A stretch of DNA of 64,000 nt from Rapana venosa (Eukaryota > Mollusca > Gastropoda > Neogastropoda > Muricidae). How positions within the stretch are numbered: position 1 is the first letter of the stretch; each line of letters begins with the position of its first letter. The notes beneath the pieces were generated by a model that had not been told where the DNA came from, made no database searches, and saw only the letters and a list, made by a program, of their open reading frames with translations. This document shows positions 32,900 through 45,390 of this stretch, in pieces. A program made the translations under genes and the position numbers. Location of the stretch: positions 71,740,852 through 71,804,851 of the forward strand of contig CM054141.1 of NCBI GenBank assembly GCA_028751875.1. The letters are read 5' to 3'.

Positions 32900-35600
32900 T
32901 CGCAGTGCACCAGAGGTCAGTGTTCAGTAAAAAGGCTGTTCAGTACAGAAAACACATTGAAAATCGGGCAATTTTATGAACATTTACCACAAATTAAAAT
33001 GATAGACTGCAGAAAGTGACAAAATAAGACATTGACAAGGTTTGCACTGTAATAGGTGGTCAGAATGAGGTTTTGGGTGTTTTTAAATGCGTTTTCATGC
33101 CGTCAGCGCCTGGGCTTTATCACAGTTCTTGAACAAACCATTGTCGCTGGGGGCAACAGCAAAGTGAGAGGCTGTATGACCAGTGGCTTTCCCACTCATG
33201 GAATTCCACTTTACAGCTTAGTCTTTAGGGATCGACTATAACTCTGACTAGGAGGCTTGACTTGCACAGTCCTTATGTTCTGCAGCCCTGGGGGCTAGCT
33301 GCCTTTGGAGAACATCTCCAACGCTGACTGTCCTTATGCCCACTTGGCCGAGAGAGTGGAGATGTACTGTGGGCAAGGCATTTCCACTATAATCAAATTT
33401 CTGCCCAATTTCCGAAACAGCAGTTGCCTCCTCTGCTGTTTTGGAGGTCATCGTTGAACACGACGGACTGACATACATTTACAAATGCGTTTTCAAAGCA
33501 AACAGAAACACAACTACGCCTTGATACTTCAGTACAGGGTAGAAGAATGGCTATAGTTTTATAATAAATAAAAATCAACAACCTGATCCCCACCTTCCTA
33601 AAATGGTTCCTAGCAGAAATGTGGGTCAGGTGCAAAGCGACTCATTTTTGTGGTGGAGCGCCACAAATATTCACTTCAAACTACACCAACAACAGATCAA
33701 AACAAAAAGATAAACTGACTTCAGATTTGGTTGACCACAAAAAAGTTATAAAAAGAAAATTGCCACAAAGTATTTTTAGATTATGTTCTCAGTGCTTTAA
33801 AAAAAACCAAAAAAGGCTTACATCATGAAAAAATACATAAAAAATAAAGCACTTGTTCACATAACGAAGTCAGGAATACCTGCTCATTTTACACACACAT
33901 GTGCAGGCACACATACATGCACACACACATGCATGCAGGCACAAAGCATGCAGGCTCGCACACACACACACCTGTAACAGTAAGGAAATTACATTTAAGG
34001 ATAACGAGCACATGCAAATCAAGAAAACAAAGCCTTAAAATAAACAAACAAACAAAAACAGAAGAACTACTTTCAACCACAGTCTTGTGTAAAACTGAAG
34101 GCAGATAAAATGACAAATCCTTTGGGGGGAATCTGTTTTTCTCCACCCACAGTGCCCTCCCCTACAGGACACTCTCACCACTGGCTACTGCTCTAGATAT
34201 GATGACGTCACCACGCCCGCCAACTGTAGCTAGCTGCCAGTCTGAACAGAGGTCAAAATACTTGTCAACATTTTGCCCATGAAAAAAACAACCCCCCCCC
34301 CCCCCCCACACACACACACAAACTTCTCACTTCACAATTATTATGTAGAAGGTTCATTCACCATAACTTCCACACCAAACATCAGCAACATTATTTTTTT
34401 ATCATTCAGTCATCACAGTATAGGCACAGAGTGATAATGACACCTCATCATTATTGTTGCAAAAGCTTCACACTATCCAGTCACCATATCATCAACATAA
34501 AACATCAGTAATACCCAATCACCACCATGTCAACATTACAAGGTCTATGTCCAATGTCAGTAATACCCAATCACCATCAACACTAAAAAGTCTATGTCCA
34601 GTCATCACATCATGAACAATAACAATTCATGACACCCAACCACCATTTTATGAAGAAAACAGGCTATCAATAACAGTTCACTACATAAACATTATATAAC
34701 ACTCCATTATCCATACATACAGTCACTTCCACTCCCGCGGCACATGAAGACAAGAGCAGCCACCTCACTTCAGAAACCAGCTAAGGACCAGACGTCAGCA
34801 ACAACAGTCTCCAGTCACACACGCTACATCACTGAACTCGGACAGACGCTTCAGAGGAAAGCACACAGAAAGAGTACAACATGACCACTCACTTTGCCGG
34901 AGCATTAGGATTATTCGAAGGCAATGAGGAACAAACTAGGCTACAAAGCTTTTGCCACTCTGCAAAATGGAAAATGGTGACCAAGCCATTCACACTCATC
35001 ACATCATACACAAAAAATGAACAGATTGTAAAGCGTGCACATAGAACAAACAGATTCCACATCACGCACACAAAATGTACCCAACTGCCCTTTCTCACAT
35101 GCAGTCAACTGCTCAAATCGCAAACAGAGCACAGAAAAGCCACAATGTCACAGTCAAATTTGAATAACCAACAGATCATACCATCACAGACACACCACTC
35201 GCTGAAGCCAAGAGTTTGAGCATTGTTGTAATGTTCAGCAAAGTCAATCGCACAACGCATAATGAAATCAGACATATTTTAGGATCCTGTAGTGTCACCG
35301 GACTATAGAGAGCAAAGACACGCGTTAGTTCACATCACATTTCAGGGGATGATGAAGCTGCCAGCCACAAAGCTTAAAGCATAATTAATAATCCTTTATC
35401 TCAAATCTTTCATATTTCAATGAAGAAAAGTTTTATTTACAATTTCTTGAAAACAATACTAGCAACAATGGCAAAGAAACACCACCACCCCTCCTTCCCC
35501 TTAACAACAAATTCTCCAGTGCTTTCAGATCATCAAACCACAGCACATCACTTCAAATCAGTGACATTCAGCAAGCATCATTCACTTGTGCATAAGTCAC
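32900..35600. other. Unique noncoding DNA
   Basis: No supported exon. It contains a minus-strand frame at 33248-33478 that reads like protein (see findings), a C16 run (34292-34307) and short AC runs at 33890-33970. Confidence 0.45.
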
Positions 35601-35619
35601 TAAAGAGTGTGTGCACGCG

Positions 35620-35620
<1 letters not shown>

Positions 35621-35679
<59 letters not shown>
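35621..35679. repeat. (AC)n microsatellite
   Basis: About 29 AC units. Confidence 0.98.
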
Positions 35680-35680
<1 letters not shown>

Positions 35681-35689
35681 CTCAGTCTC

Positions 35690-38600
35690 TTCAAATACCT
35701 TCCACTTCACATACACACATGTTAACAACAGTTTTGAGCCAGACTGATATTTCTTGAAAGGAATAAAGAAGAGAGTTACCCCATTCTGGTCAGAAGCCCT
35801 CATAACTATATAACCAGCAGTGAGCAATGAAAACAGACCCATACTGACATGTCCTTTATTTACATCAAAGCACTGCCTTCTGGTCTTGAGCACAAAATGT
35901 ACAGACGTAACGACGCAAATATTTACAGTCCATCTGAAAGTGTTGGTCAAATGTCAATGAATAAACCAGTCTACAAAGTACACTGTTAAACCAAGTATAG
36001 CAGCTGAGTGTGCTCCAGGCCAGCTCACACAAATGAATTCCTGATTCAGTTCATAGATACCATCGCTACCACGCATACATGCTTTGATTTGGTTACTTGA
36101 CAAGATTCAGAGCATATGAATTCCACACATTACTATGATGATCATCATCATTACCGTTATTATCATAACCAGCCTTGCTAACTCAGGATGCCTAAATCTC
36201 TCCTCATGTTAACTGGCAGAGCACTAAGCTCAATGTTAGCCACTTCACTTTTGCTGAAGACTAAAGACACTAACAATACTGAGTGACCAACACAGAAGTT
36301 AGTAGTTATCAAGACATTTTTAAAGAGACTTGCCTCAAAAGACCGAAACAGTCTTCATTCTGTTGTCAATTTGACAGCGATACATTTTTAAAGAAAAAGT
36401 ACCCCAAAAATGTATGAACTGCTCTGAACTTTGTGTAAGAAAGGTCACAAGGAACATCTCAAGAAATACATACCTTCCTTCCCCATGATTCAAAGCAAGG
36501 AAGAAAACCCAATACACAAAGAAAGAGTGACTGGGGAATGGGAAGGCTCTATGTATTAGGAGAAGGCATTAACCCTTTTGCTGCCAAGAAAATAAGATTA
36601 AGATAAACCCACTTAACTAGGTTTTCTACATAGCATGTATGTTCAAAACATTCTGTGGACTTTGTTACTGGATAAATGCCCATAAAAGTATATATTTTTC
36701 TGAAAGATACTGAATTACCCAATTTTTTTAAAAACATGACATTTTTTTCAAATGAACTGAATTATGGAATATGAACCTAGGAAAAATCTGAATAGTTCAG
36801 TGTCTGGCTGCTAGAAAGCGGCAGCAAAGTGCACGCAATGCCGCCCAGTGGTATACCATCACTGAGGCAGCCAAGGGGTACAAGCAACAAACACACAAAA
36901 TAAAGCCTCATGAAGACAAAACGAGAGAGGAGTGCAGATCACCTCACTGCGAGTTCGATCTTTTGAATGAAAACAGCTAGCATCGGAGACTTTGAATAGC
37001 TCAATAGTCTTTTCTCTGAATGTTTGTACAAAATGAGTCTGCCTGTCCCTCAGCTTCTTCTTTCCTCTGTAACACTGCTTTAAAAACCTCGTCACAAGAC
37101 TCTGATAGCAGACAACTGATCAGTGTCTATAGTTAGTATGTCACTGCTTCAGTAACACACATCTTTAAAATAAGAAGTTCATGTAATACCACTGTAAAAT
37201 GGGATTTGAACCTACAATCTCTCAGTCAGGAATCCAAAGTGCAAACCTCTGCATCATAAAGATGAAATAGACAACAAACATTTTTTGTCAATGGATTGAG
37301 GAAGACATGTTTCTGACTATGGCAATGTCAGGGGAGAGGAACTAAAATCTCAAGCATTTTTCCAAGTCAACATTAAAAAAAATAAAAATAAAAGGTCGTC
37401 TTATCAAAAGTTGACAATGAAAGGAAAAAAAATCCCAGCATCAAAAACAATACAACAAACAGAAGTCATGGTTTCTTTCCATCATGCAGGTTAATGAAAA
37501 GAACAATTAATACGACTGTTTTTTCGATGCAATACTTTCTCCAAACAACCAGTATCTACTGGCCAATAATAGAATCAAGAGACATTCAACATTTCAAAAT
37601 ATTTCATGGACAGTGAACTCTTTATAAAATATCATATATACTGGTCAAGCTCACTATCATTAAAAAAAAAAAAAAAAGTGGTAAAGATTCTTCCAGTTGG
37701 CCAAAATAGAAACTAAAATGACATGGACAGAGAGCTTTCATTTTCTCATAGTAAGGGAAAAAGCTTAAAAAATATATATGTTTATATATATGTCTTTTGA
37801 GTAAATAACAAACATATCCATATCACAAAGTACAATAGTCTTTTAAGGTTAAAAAAAAGGGCCGAGTTTGCCCAGGAAATGCATACTCTGAAGGTTGTGT
37901 ATAGTCCACACAGTTGATGATGTTAGTCAGTGTGAGGAAGCATGGACAGAGAACAGTCAGTCACAGTGATTCACACTCAACACTCCCATTCACAATATTG
38001 CCCATTTAGACTTATTTCAGCAGGCACATGTGTGTGTGTGTCTGTGTGTGTGTGCGCACATGCATGTGAGTGAGTGAGTGTAAGCATGTGTGCGCGTATG
38101 TTTTGTGGGTGTGATTGAGTATATGCATGTATGTGTACATGTGTGGATGTTGTGTGTGTGTGTGTATGCAAATGTTATGTTTATAGTTAACACCTGCCAG
38201 TTCACAGGCCAAATCGTCACTGTTACTCCCTGCATGCTCCCCATCCTCACCACCACCTTTCCAGCTCTCCCAGCACTGCTGTCATAATTATGGCTGAGAA
38301 GATTTCTCTGCGCTCTATAAACCCTACAGTCAGTCATTCATCCATCCCTCCAAGGCCAGACCTCTTAATGTGGCAGCTGGCCTTCTTTAAGATCTCCCTT
38401 ACCACAACAAATTCTGATTACACTGATCAAATGGTAAATGAGATTCAAGCACAGGAACTCCATTACACAGCTGAAAAAATATTCCTAGTGAATAACAGAG
38501 ATTCCAGAAAATAAAATGACATAAGTAGATGATAAAAAATGGTCATGTTCAAACAGGCTTTTAAAATTTGAAGAAAATGTCATGAATGTATAAAATATTT

Positions 38601-38970
38601 TTTACTTCATACACTTGCGCATGAAATTAAATGTAAACAACTATGAAAAAAACCCACCTAGCTCAGTACATTTTTTCGTTATCGTCTTACCCAAAAGCTA
38701 AATTTTAAAAAACAACAACAAAAGCAATATGACAAAACTTTTAGTTTGTTTTTTGCAGCCACACAAACTGAAAATAAATGGGAAATATTTCGAACACACT
38801 CATACCTCCATACACAATTTCCTTCTTATACATCTCTGTTCACTTGGGTTTTTTTTTTTCTTTGCCTGGTGGGGAAATGTTCATTTCAACTGTTCATTTA
38901 CTCAACCATCAGTATTGCTTGTTTTACAGGGGAGGGAAATGACTGACATGTAGGCCACTGCTGATCCAAC
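35690..38970. other. Unique AT-rich noncoding DNA
   Basis: Contains a decayed L2-type tail at 36085-36150 (TTTGATTTGGTTACTTGACA AGATTCAG), a decayed tRNA-like SINE B box on the minus strand at 37195-37260 (GTAGGTTCAAATCCC), and a GT-rich patch at 38028-38168. No exon supported. Confidence 0.45.
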
Positions 38971-38974
38971 ACAA

Positions 38975-39305
38975 CTTCATTGTCATCGACAGCAGATGCC
39001 ACACTGCTCCATTCATCTATCATTCATTGTCATCGACAGCAGATGCCACACTGTTCCATTCATGTATCATTTATTGTCATCAACAGCAGATGCCACACTG
39101 TTCCATTCATGTATCATTTATTGTCATCAACAGCAGATGCCACACTGTTCCATTCATGTATCATTTATTGTCATTGACAGCAGATGCCACACTGTTCCAT
39201 TCATGTATCATTTATTGTCATCAACAGCAGATACAACACTGTTCCATTCATGTATCATTTATTGTCATCGACAGCAGATGCCACACTGTTCCATTCATGT
39301 ATATC
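38975..39305. repeat. 47-bp minisatellite, 7 units
   Basis: Unit TTGTCATCGACAGCAGATGC CACACTGTTCCATTCATGTA TCATTTA; units start near 38981, 39028, 39075, 39122, 39169, 39216 and 39263. Open in all three plus frames, as expected for a stop-free unit. Confidence 0.93.
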
Positions 39306-39329
39306 ACTAACTGACAGTTCATCTGCCAG

Positions 39330-39660
39330 TGACTAAGACTTCACTTGATCAGTAAGTCAGTCGAACTATCGGCTGATCTGCTGCTAAGGCTCTGTGTAAG
39401 TTAATGGAATAGCTTTGTTGTTGGTTGTTTTTTTGTTTAAATAGTGTCTTCTCTAAGTTAGTCAAACCATTGGCTGTTTTGTTGCTAAGGCTCTGTGTCA
39501 GTTTACGAAATAGTGTCTTCTCTAAGTTAGTCAAACCATTGGCTGTTTTGTTGCTAAGGCTCTGTGTCAGTTTACGAAATAGTGTCTTCTCTAAGTTAAT
39601 CAAACCATTGGCTGTTTTGTTGCTAAGGCTCTGTGTCAGTTACGAAATAGTGTCTTCCAT
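39330..39660. repeat. 69-bp minisatellite, 3 good units plus a diverged one
   Basis: Unit TAGTGTCTTCTCTAAGTTAG TCAAACCATTGGCTGTTTTG TTGCTAAGGCTCTGTGTCAG TTTACGAAA. The first, diverged unit starts near 39345. 69 is a multiple of three, so frames repeat a 23-residue phrase. Confidence 0.92.
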
Positions 39661-39862
39661 GCACGAAACTCCAGATGGACATGATCCCAGAGCTGGGCAA
39701 GCTTTCAGAATGTCAGCCTGGTTTGCTCACCACAGCGCCACTTCAACCCTTCTTCACTGGAGCTCTGATGGGTAAAAAGGTTCTTCATTACAGTGAATCA
39801 ATCTTAAACTACATAAATGGGAAAACTCTTCAATACTACAGACACCAACAGGAATGCAGAAA

Positions 39863-40520
39863 GTATTCAATTTGGTACAGAGTGAATCAAAAAACCTATT
39901 CAATTTGGTACAGAGTGAATAAAAAAACTATTCAATTTTGTACAGAGTGAAACCCCTATTCAATTTGGTACAGAGTGAATAAAAAAACTATCCAATTTGG
40001 TACAGAGTGAATCAAAAAAACTATCCAATTTGGTACAGAGTGAATCAAAAACTATCCAATTTGGAACAGAGTGAATCAAAATCTATTCAATTTGGTACAG
40101 AGTGAATCAAGAACTATTCAATTCGGTACAGAGTGAATTAAAAAAACCCTATCCAATTTGGTACAGAGTGAATCAAAAACTATCCAATTTGGTACAGAGT
40201 GAATAAAAAACTATTCAATTTGGTACAGAGTGAATCAAAAACTATCCAATTTGGTACAGAGTGAATCAAGAACTATCCAATTTGGTACAGAGTGAATCAA
40301 AACCTATTCAATTTGGTACAGAGTGAATAAAAAAACCAACCTATTCAATTTGGTACAGAGTGAATCAAAAACTATTCCATTTGGTACAGAGTGAATCAAG
40401 AACTATTCAATTCGGTACAGAGTGAATAAAAAAACCCAACTATTCAAATTTGGTACAGAGTGAATCAAAAAACTATTCAATTTGGTACAGAGTGAATCAA
40501 AAAACTATTCAGTTTGGGAC
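39863..40520. repeat. 31-bp minisatellite, about 21 units
   Basis: Unit CAATTTGGTACAGAGTGAAT CAAAAACTATC, with length variation mostly in the A run. Confidence 0.93.
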
Positions 40521-40524
40521 TAAA

Positions 40525-41095
40525 TAAATGTTGTCTGCTTTTGTCACCTTTCCTCAGCTACTTTCTGTGCAGGATGAAGTCAGGCATATTACTTTCCACA
40601 CACCACAGTGACCCGTGAAAACTGGACACAACGTTTTTCCTGCACAGTCGCTGCTCTCATCATGTACTCTTCTTTTTGGTTTTTCCAACATAGTTTTTCA
40701 GCCTTTGGGGACATAGAAGTGAAAAGAATGTGCTAAGTTTCAACAGGTATAATTCACAGACAAAATTTCATTATCATTACTGAATATCTTAAAAATGTAT
40801 CGGTGTCTGAAGTGGAAAATGCAAGTTCAAAATAATCATACAGGTACCTCTCTCTCTATTTCACCTAATGTACAAACGTATGGTGCGTTACATCAACACT
40901 TGGAGATGAAGACATTCCAGTGATCAAAGAAGAGAACTCAGGGTAGAGAAGGATCAAAAGCTGGTATTGGTGGTATTCTGGAAAGTGTTCGAAATACTGC
41001 ACATTCATATTTCACTTTGATGTGGGTTTTTGTTGTTGTTTTTTTGTTTAAAAAAAATAACACATTTTTTAAGTTCTCTTTTTTAAAACCATATA
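40525..41095. other. Unique noncoding DNA
   Basis: Nothing recognised. Confidence 0.5.
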
Positions 41096-41099
41096 TAAA

Positions 41100-41157
41100 T
41101 AAATAAATATATATATATATATATATATATTATACACACACACACAAATATATTTTT
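41100..41157. repeat. AT/AC microsatellite
   Basis: AATA and TATA units, then ACACAC. Confidence 0.93.
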
Positions 41158-41398
41158 TTCTTCGCTTTCTCAAATTTACACACACAATCCCCACGCTGAT
41201 TGTTTGCAAAAACACACACAAGTTTTCCTTTGAAATGTAGTTAATAGCTTCAAAGCAAAAGTGCATAATTAAACGTCAGTTTACAAGCTAAATATAAATC
41301 AAACCAACTTGCATAAAAACAAGCCTATAAAAAAATACATTCTGACATTTTGCATGTCAGTTTTCTTTAGTGGGGATGACATCATCAGAAACAGAGCA

Positions 41399-41638
41399 GG
41401 AAGTGGAGAGAGAGAGAGGGGGGGCAGAGAGAGAGAGGGGGGGGGCAGAGAGAGAGGAGGGGGGGCAGAGAGAGATGGGGGGGGGGGGCAGAGAGAGAGA
41501 GGGGGGGGAGAGAGAGAGGGGGGGGGGGCAGAGAGAGAGAGGGGGGGGGGAGAGGGAGAGAGGGGGGGCAGAGAGAGAGGGGGGGGGGCAGAGAGAGAGA
41601 GGGGGGGGGGAGAGAGGGAGAGAGAGGGGGAGAGAGGG

Positions 41639-41670
<32 letters not shown>
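41399..41670 (+). repeat. G-run/AGAG tandem repeat
   Basis: Repeated CAGAGAGAGAG followed by 7-10 G residues, about ten G runs. Arg-Glu-Gly frames across it are repeat translations. Confidence 0.93.
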
Positions 41671-41671
<1 letters not shown>

Positions 41672-41799
41672 TACATACTAGACCTTAGAACTCAAGACAT
41701 GTCAATTCTGGCTTCATTTTCGAACAAACCCCTCAAAATACACATATTCACACATAAAAAATACAAAAACCCTGCAACAATAATGCCTGTCGATGTCTA

Positions 41800-42480
41800 G
41801 AATGCAAAGACATGTTCACAATTGTACACCCTCGATGTTTTTGAGCATATCTGTCCATCTTTAGCTGCAACAAGCTGATCAGTTCTCTGTGAATCTGGCT
41901 GTTCTAACCCAGAGGGGTTTTTCCTCTCCCTTGACTGAACCCCTCATCTCCTTTTCCATCCAAGGACAGAAGAAAAAAGATTACCTCTCAATATAAACAG
42001 CATGAGAAAAAGGTAAAACTAAAAAAAGAAAAACCATACAAACCGCACAACACACAGCACAAACAAATACTAAAACGCACACATCCTCAGTTTTTAAACA
42101 AAAGGTCGGTGTAACAGCACGCGCATCTCAGCTGTATAGTGGAACCGTGACGCACACACGGCCTTTGCTGCACACACCCAGTGCTGCCTGCCTGGGAACA
42201 CTGCAACAACTGCACGACAAACCACTCTCAGCAGCAGTATCACCACCACCACCACTACATTAGTCTTTGATTCGCAAAATCTGGTCAACAGTAACTCATC
42301 TTGCTGATCTCACTGTAACTAACTGCTCTAACTGTAATATCTGTGTCAAACTAACAGTTCTAAACCACCTCCCCACCCTCAAAAAAAAGAAAAAGAAGAG
42401 AGACAACCATGAAAAAAGGACCCAAAGTATCACATATTTCTTCCTCTTGGTTGAGCGCTCAGACAGCAACTGTTGTCTTC
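41800..42480. other. Noncoding DNA
   Basis: No exon recognised. It may lie in or near the 3' flank of the transporter gene, which is read toward lower coordinates. Confidence 0.4.
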
Positions 42481-42489
42481 TGTCATAGG

Positions 42490-42734
42490 AGCAAAGTGCG
42501 GGGCACTGCCGTGAAGCGCCTGACATTTCAGGTCCAGTGCATCTGACTTCTTTGGAAGAGAACCGTTATCTTTCTGGAAAAAGGCAGAAGAATGGACCAA
42601 GAAGGCAGCAGAAAATAGACAAGGGAGGAGGTGACAGGAAGAAAAAGGAACAAGGCATAAATAAAGAGAGAGACAGAAAAGAGGGAATTTTTAGCACAGA
42701 ATTTCCAGAAGGCGGGGATGCTATTTATACTGAC

Positions 42735-42766
<32 letters not shown>
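42490..42766 (-). repeat. CT-rich dispersed repeat, minus copy, with C31 run
   Basis: The minus strand gives GGCATCCCCGCC-like start, TAGAATTTTCTG-like words, CTTGTCTATTTTCTGC, TTTTTCCAGAAAG and GACCTGAAATGTCAGGCGCT. It parallels 49.93-50.2 kb. The poly-C is 42736-42766. Confidence 0.6.
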
Positions 42767-42768
<2 letters not shown>

Positions 42769-42928
42769 GCATTCCCATAGGGGAGAAATTCTACATTTAA
42801 ATGTCATGCTAGTTTGAGCAATGTAATCCACGCCTTTGTAAGAGAACTCTTTCCAAAGAAAAAAAGACATAGAAAAAAGAAAGAAAGAAAAAGAGGTGAC
42901 CAAACAGAAGACATACAAAGCCTATGGC

Positions 42929-43044
42929 TCTCCTCGATAGGCCACACTCTCCTCGATAGGCCACACTCTCCTCGATAGGCCACACTCTCCTGGATAGGCC
43001 ACACTCTCCTCGATAGGCCACACTCTCCTCGATAGGCCACACTC
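42929..43044. repeat. 19-bp minisatellite, 6 units
   Basis: Unit CTCTCCTCGATAGGCCACA. It lies 200 bp beyond the transporter stop codon, so it is probably transcribed in the 3' UTR. Confidence 0.92.
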
Positions 43045-43165
43045 CGCAACATGACATCTTGACTGGCTGATTTGTGCAGTGAACATGCTCCGATTCTGAA
43101 AACATCGACAAACGCTAGTGCTGCACTACATCCCATCCCCATCTACAGCAGTATGCATGATACAC

Positions 43166-43202
43166 ACTGTTGTTGTTGTTGTTGTTGTTGTTGTGGTGGT
43201 GT
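43166..43202. repeat. (TTG)n trinucleotide repeat
   Basis: TGTTGTTGT... then GTGGTGGTG. AAC on the transporter's sense strand, inside the likely 3' UTR. Confidence 0.95.
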
Positions 43203-43241
43203 CCTATCTATCTCGTCTACACACCGCACGGCCGGCCCCTG

Positions 43242-43318
43242 CTAGTCCCAGTCCATTGCATCAGGGTTGTCCTGGGGCACCACAAGGAAGAGTTTCTGCA
43301 CAAACTTGTTGGCAGCAT
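43242..43318 (-). CDS. SLC7 transporter, exon H (C-terminus and stop)
   Basis: Last coding exon, acceptor GTCTGATTCCAG. Joined in phase 1 to exon G it reads NAANKFVQKLFLVVPQDNPD and AMDWD, then TAG at 43242-43244. The 'QKLxxVVPQ' tail is the characteristic cytosolic end of LAT1-like light chains, so the assignment is firm although the exon is only 77 nt. The 3' UTR continues to lower coordinates and would include an AAC tract (43166-43192 on the other strand) and a 19-bp minisatellite. I see no clear poly-A signal that decides its end. Confidence 0.88.
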
Positions 43319-43483
43319 CTGGAATCAGACCACAGCATGCTGGTGTGAGAAATCCTGTCTGTACAACTTATCCTTGTTGTTTTGAAGACAATCCTGTCTG
43401 TACAACTTGTTTCCATAGTTTGGCAAAAATCATGTTTTCAAAACTTATCCTTGTTGTTTAGGAGAAATCACATTTTGTTTTGT

Positions 43484-43540
43484 TTTTGTTTAATGTCCAT
43501 TCACTACTTGGTGATAAGGACACACCCACATTCAAACCAA

Positions 43541-43608
<68 letters not shown>

Positions 43609-43612
43609 CCCC
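43484..43612 (+). repeat. GT-hairpin element, copy f, with (CT)n
   Basis: TTTGTTTAATGTCCATTCAC TACTTGGTGATAAGGACAC, then a CT repeat (43543-43610). In this copy CT replaces the usual poly-G or GT. Confidence 0.65.
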
Positions 43613-43648
43613 TAATAATTATATGTGTATTTATATTCTCACAACTAT

Positions 43649-44046
43649 CTACAGTAGAGGTCTTACTGGGGAAGAATATATAACCTCAGCAACTAATGTT
43701 ATGAGCTGCTGAGAGTCATATAAAACTTCTTGAACAGTAGAATATTTTTTATGAATATCTATTCCTCTCCTTTTAAACAGGTCAGTTAGGATTGGGCAAT
43801 CAAACAATAAATGGTGGATTGAAAGAGATTGGGAACAGCAACATGTCACATTTTTAGAATATTTGGTGTTCCATGCATTTAGTGTAAAAATGTTTTCAAA
43901 GTGTGTTTTCTTCATTTTAGAATGTATACAATTCATCAATTTAGCATTAATTTCATGCGAGGACAATGCGAGATTGGAACCAAACGTTTCAATGTTGCAA
44001 TCCGAGGCAGCTTGTTTTGCTAAAGAATCAACCAACTCATTCCAAT
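43649..44046 (-). mobile_element. I-clade LINE C-terminus, second copy
   Basis: Minus frame: ELVDSLAKQAASDCNIETFG, LNAWNTKYSKNVTCCCSQSL, IHHLLFDCPILTDLFKRRGI, then SSPVRPLL and stop. It is closely paralogous to 14170-14615. It lies in the intron between transporter exons G and H, in the same orientation as the gene. Confidence 0.82.
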
Positions 44047-44599
44047 AGAGAAATCACGTCTTCACATAGAAGTGCTATAATGTCCATACAGACCATACAC
44101 AGGATTACTAAAAGAAAGGAAAACCTCTGAAAAGAATGCACACCACTGTGCTGCTTAGACATCACCCCTAAAGTCAGAAGGTGGCTAGCTTCATGGAGGG
44201 CCAAAACAGCGGCACACACAGAAACCCCACCACTGGTGAACCTTGGAGCTCTAGCCAAGGACCAACCCCCACCACACACAAACACCTCTAAGCCTTCATA
44301 TAAACCATTGTTTCTTTACAATGACACAGACATGGCAGAGTAGTTCTTCTTTCCAGTCTTTGTATCTTAAGAAATTCAAATTCTTCTTCTTCATTCACTG
44401 GGAAGAACTCCCATGTTCACTATTGGTGAGAGTTATGTACCTGCGGCTGTTGTTTTTTTTATCTGATCATCATGGCAGCCATGTTCCATCTTTGGGAAGA
44501 AAGCCCAAACACGACACTGGTGTACTTATGTTGTTTTACGTGATCCATTCTTACAGGCATGAAATGGCTTGTGTTCTCTGAAAGCTGGAAGGACACAAT

Positions 44600-44790
44600 G
44601 AACCGGCCATGCTGCTTGTGCATACTTTGACACGAGAGCTCTTGACTGAAAGCCACATCCATAAGACTGGAAGAAGGATGGAGTCTGTACCACAGTTGGA
44701 TCCAAAAACAATGTCTATGCACAACAAGCCAGGTTTGAACCCAGGCCCCTCGCATCAAGCGTTACATGTCCTACTCACTCAGCCAGGCCC
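44600..44790 (-). repeat. tRNA-derived SINE fragment
   Basis: The minus strand has TGGCTGAGTGAGTAGG (A-box-like) and CCTGGGTTCAAACCTGG (B-box) about 45 nt later. Confidence 0.5.
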
Positions 44791-45122
44791 CAGATCTTCC
44801 AATGCAGGGTCGCCCGGTTCAGCAAAGTTCATGTCAACAATGAGGAACAAGTAGGATCAGTTACATCTGTAGCTACTCTGAAAATTCCTTAACCAGCACA
44901 GCTGTCAGCTTCCCCCACTGTCAGCTGCTCTCAGCTGCTAGCCATTCTGGCCCATCACAGCCCAGCTGGTGCTAATGATTACAGCAGGAACTGACAGCAC
45001 CTATAAAACCAGGAGGATGAAAAAGAAAAGGAGGGGGGGGGGGGTAAAAGGAAGAGGCCAGTTCATGTTAGCACTGGGCCCTGGAGCCTTTCCTTAGTTA
45101 TGCTGGATTTGAGTGCTGTGCC

Positions 45123-45153
45123 ATGTTGTTGTTGTTGTTGTTGTTGTTGTTGC
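45123..45153. repeat. (TTG)n repeat
   Basis: About 9 TTG units, within the exon G-H intron. Confidence 0.95.
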
Positions 45154-45390
45154 ATGCTCCCCATCCTGGGGCTCACCCAGAACATGCCACACTCTGACTC
45201 CCTCATCCCACCTGGGAATCGCCGTGAGATTGAAAGTACACAATGGATGGGAAGTTTGCGTGCATGACTCTCTTGAAAGTACCTCACCCCACTGTCATCC
45301 ATACTCTGACTTCAGGGGATCTTCTGACCAGAGTCTACATTACTGAGCTCAACCACACTGACAGAAAAAGACAGGTGGGGGGTCACTCAC

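Noticed and set aside
33056..33241. Coding exon on plus strand
   Set aside because: Short, no flanking splice sites I trust, and no recognisable domain.
39863..40520. CRISPR-like array
   Set aside because: Units are direct tandem copies without unique spacers, and the genome is eukaryotic.
41309..41800. Arg-Glu-Gly-rich 163-codon frame
   Set aside because: Product of the G-run/AGAG repeat; composition only.
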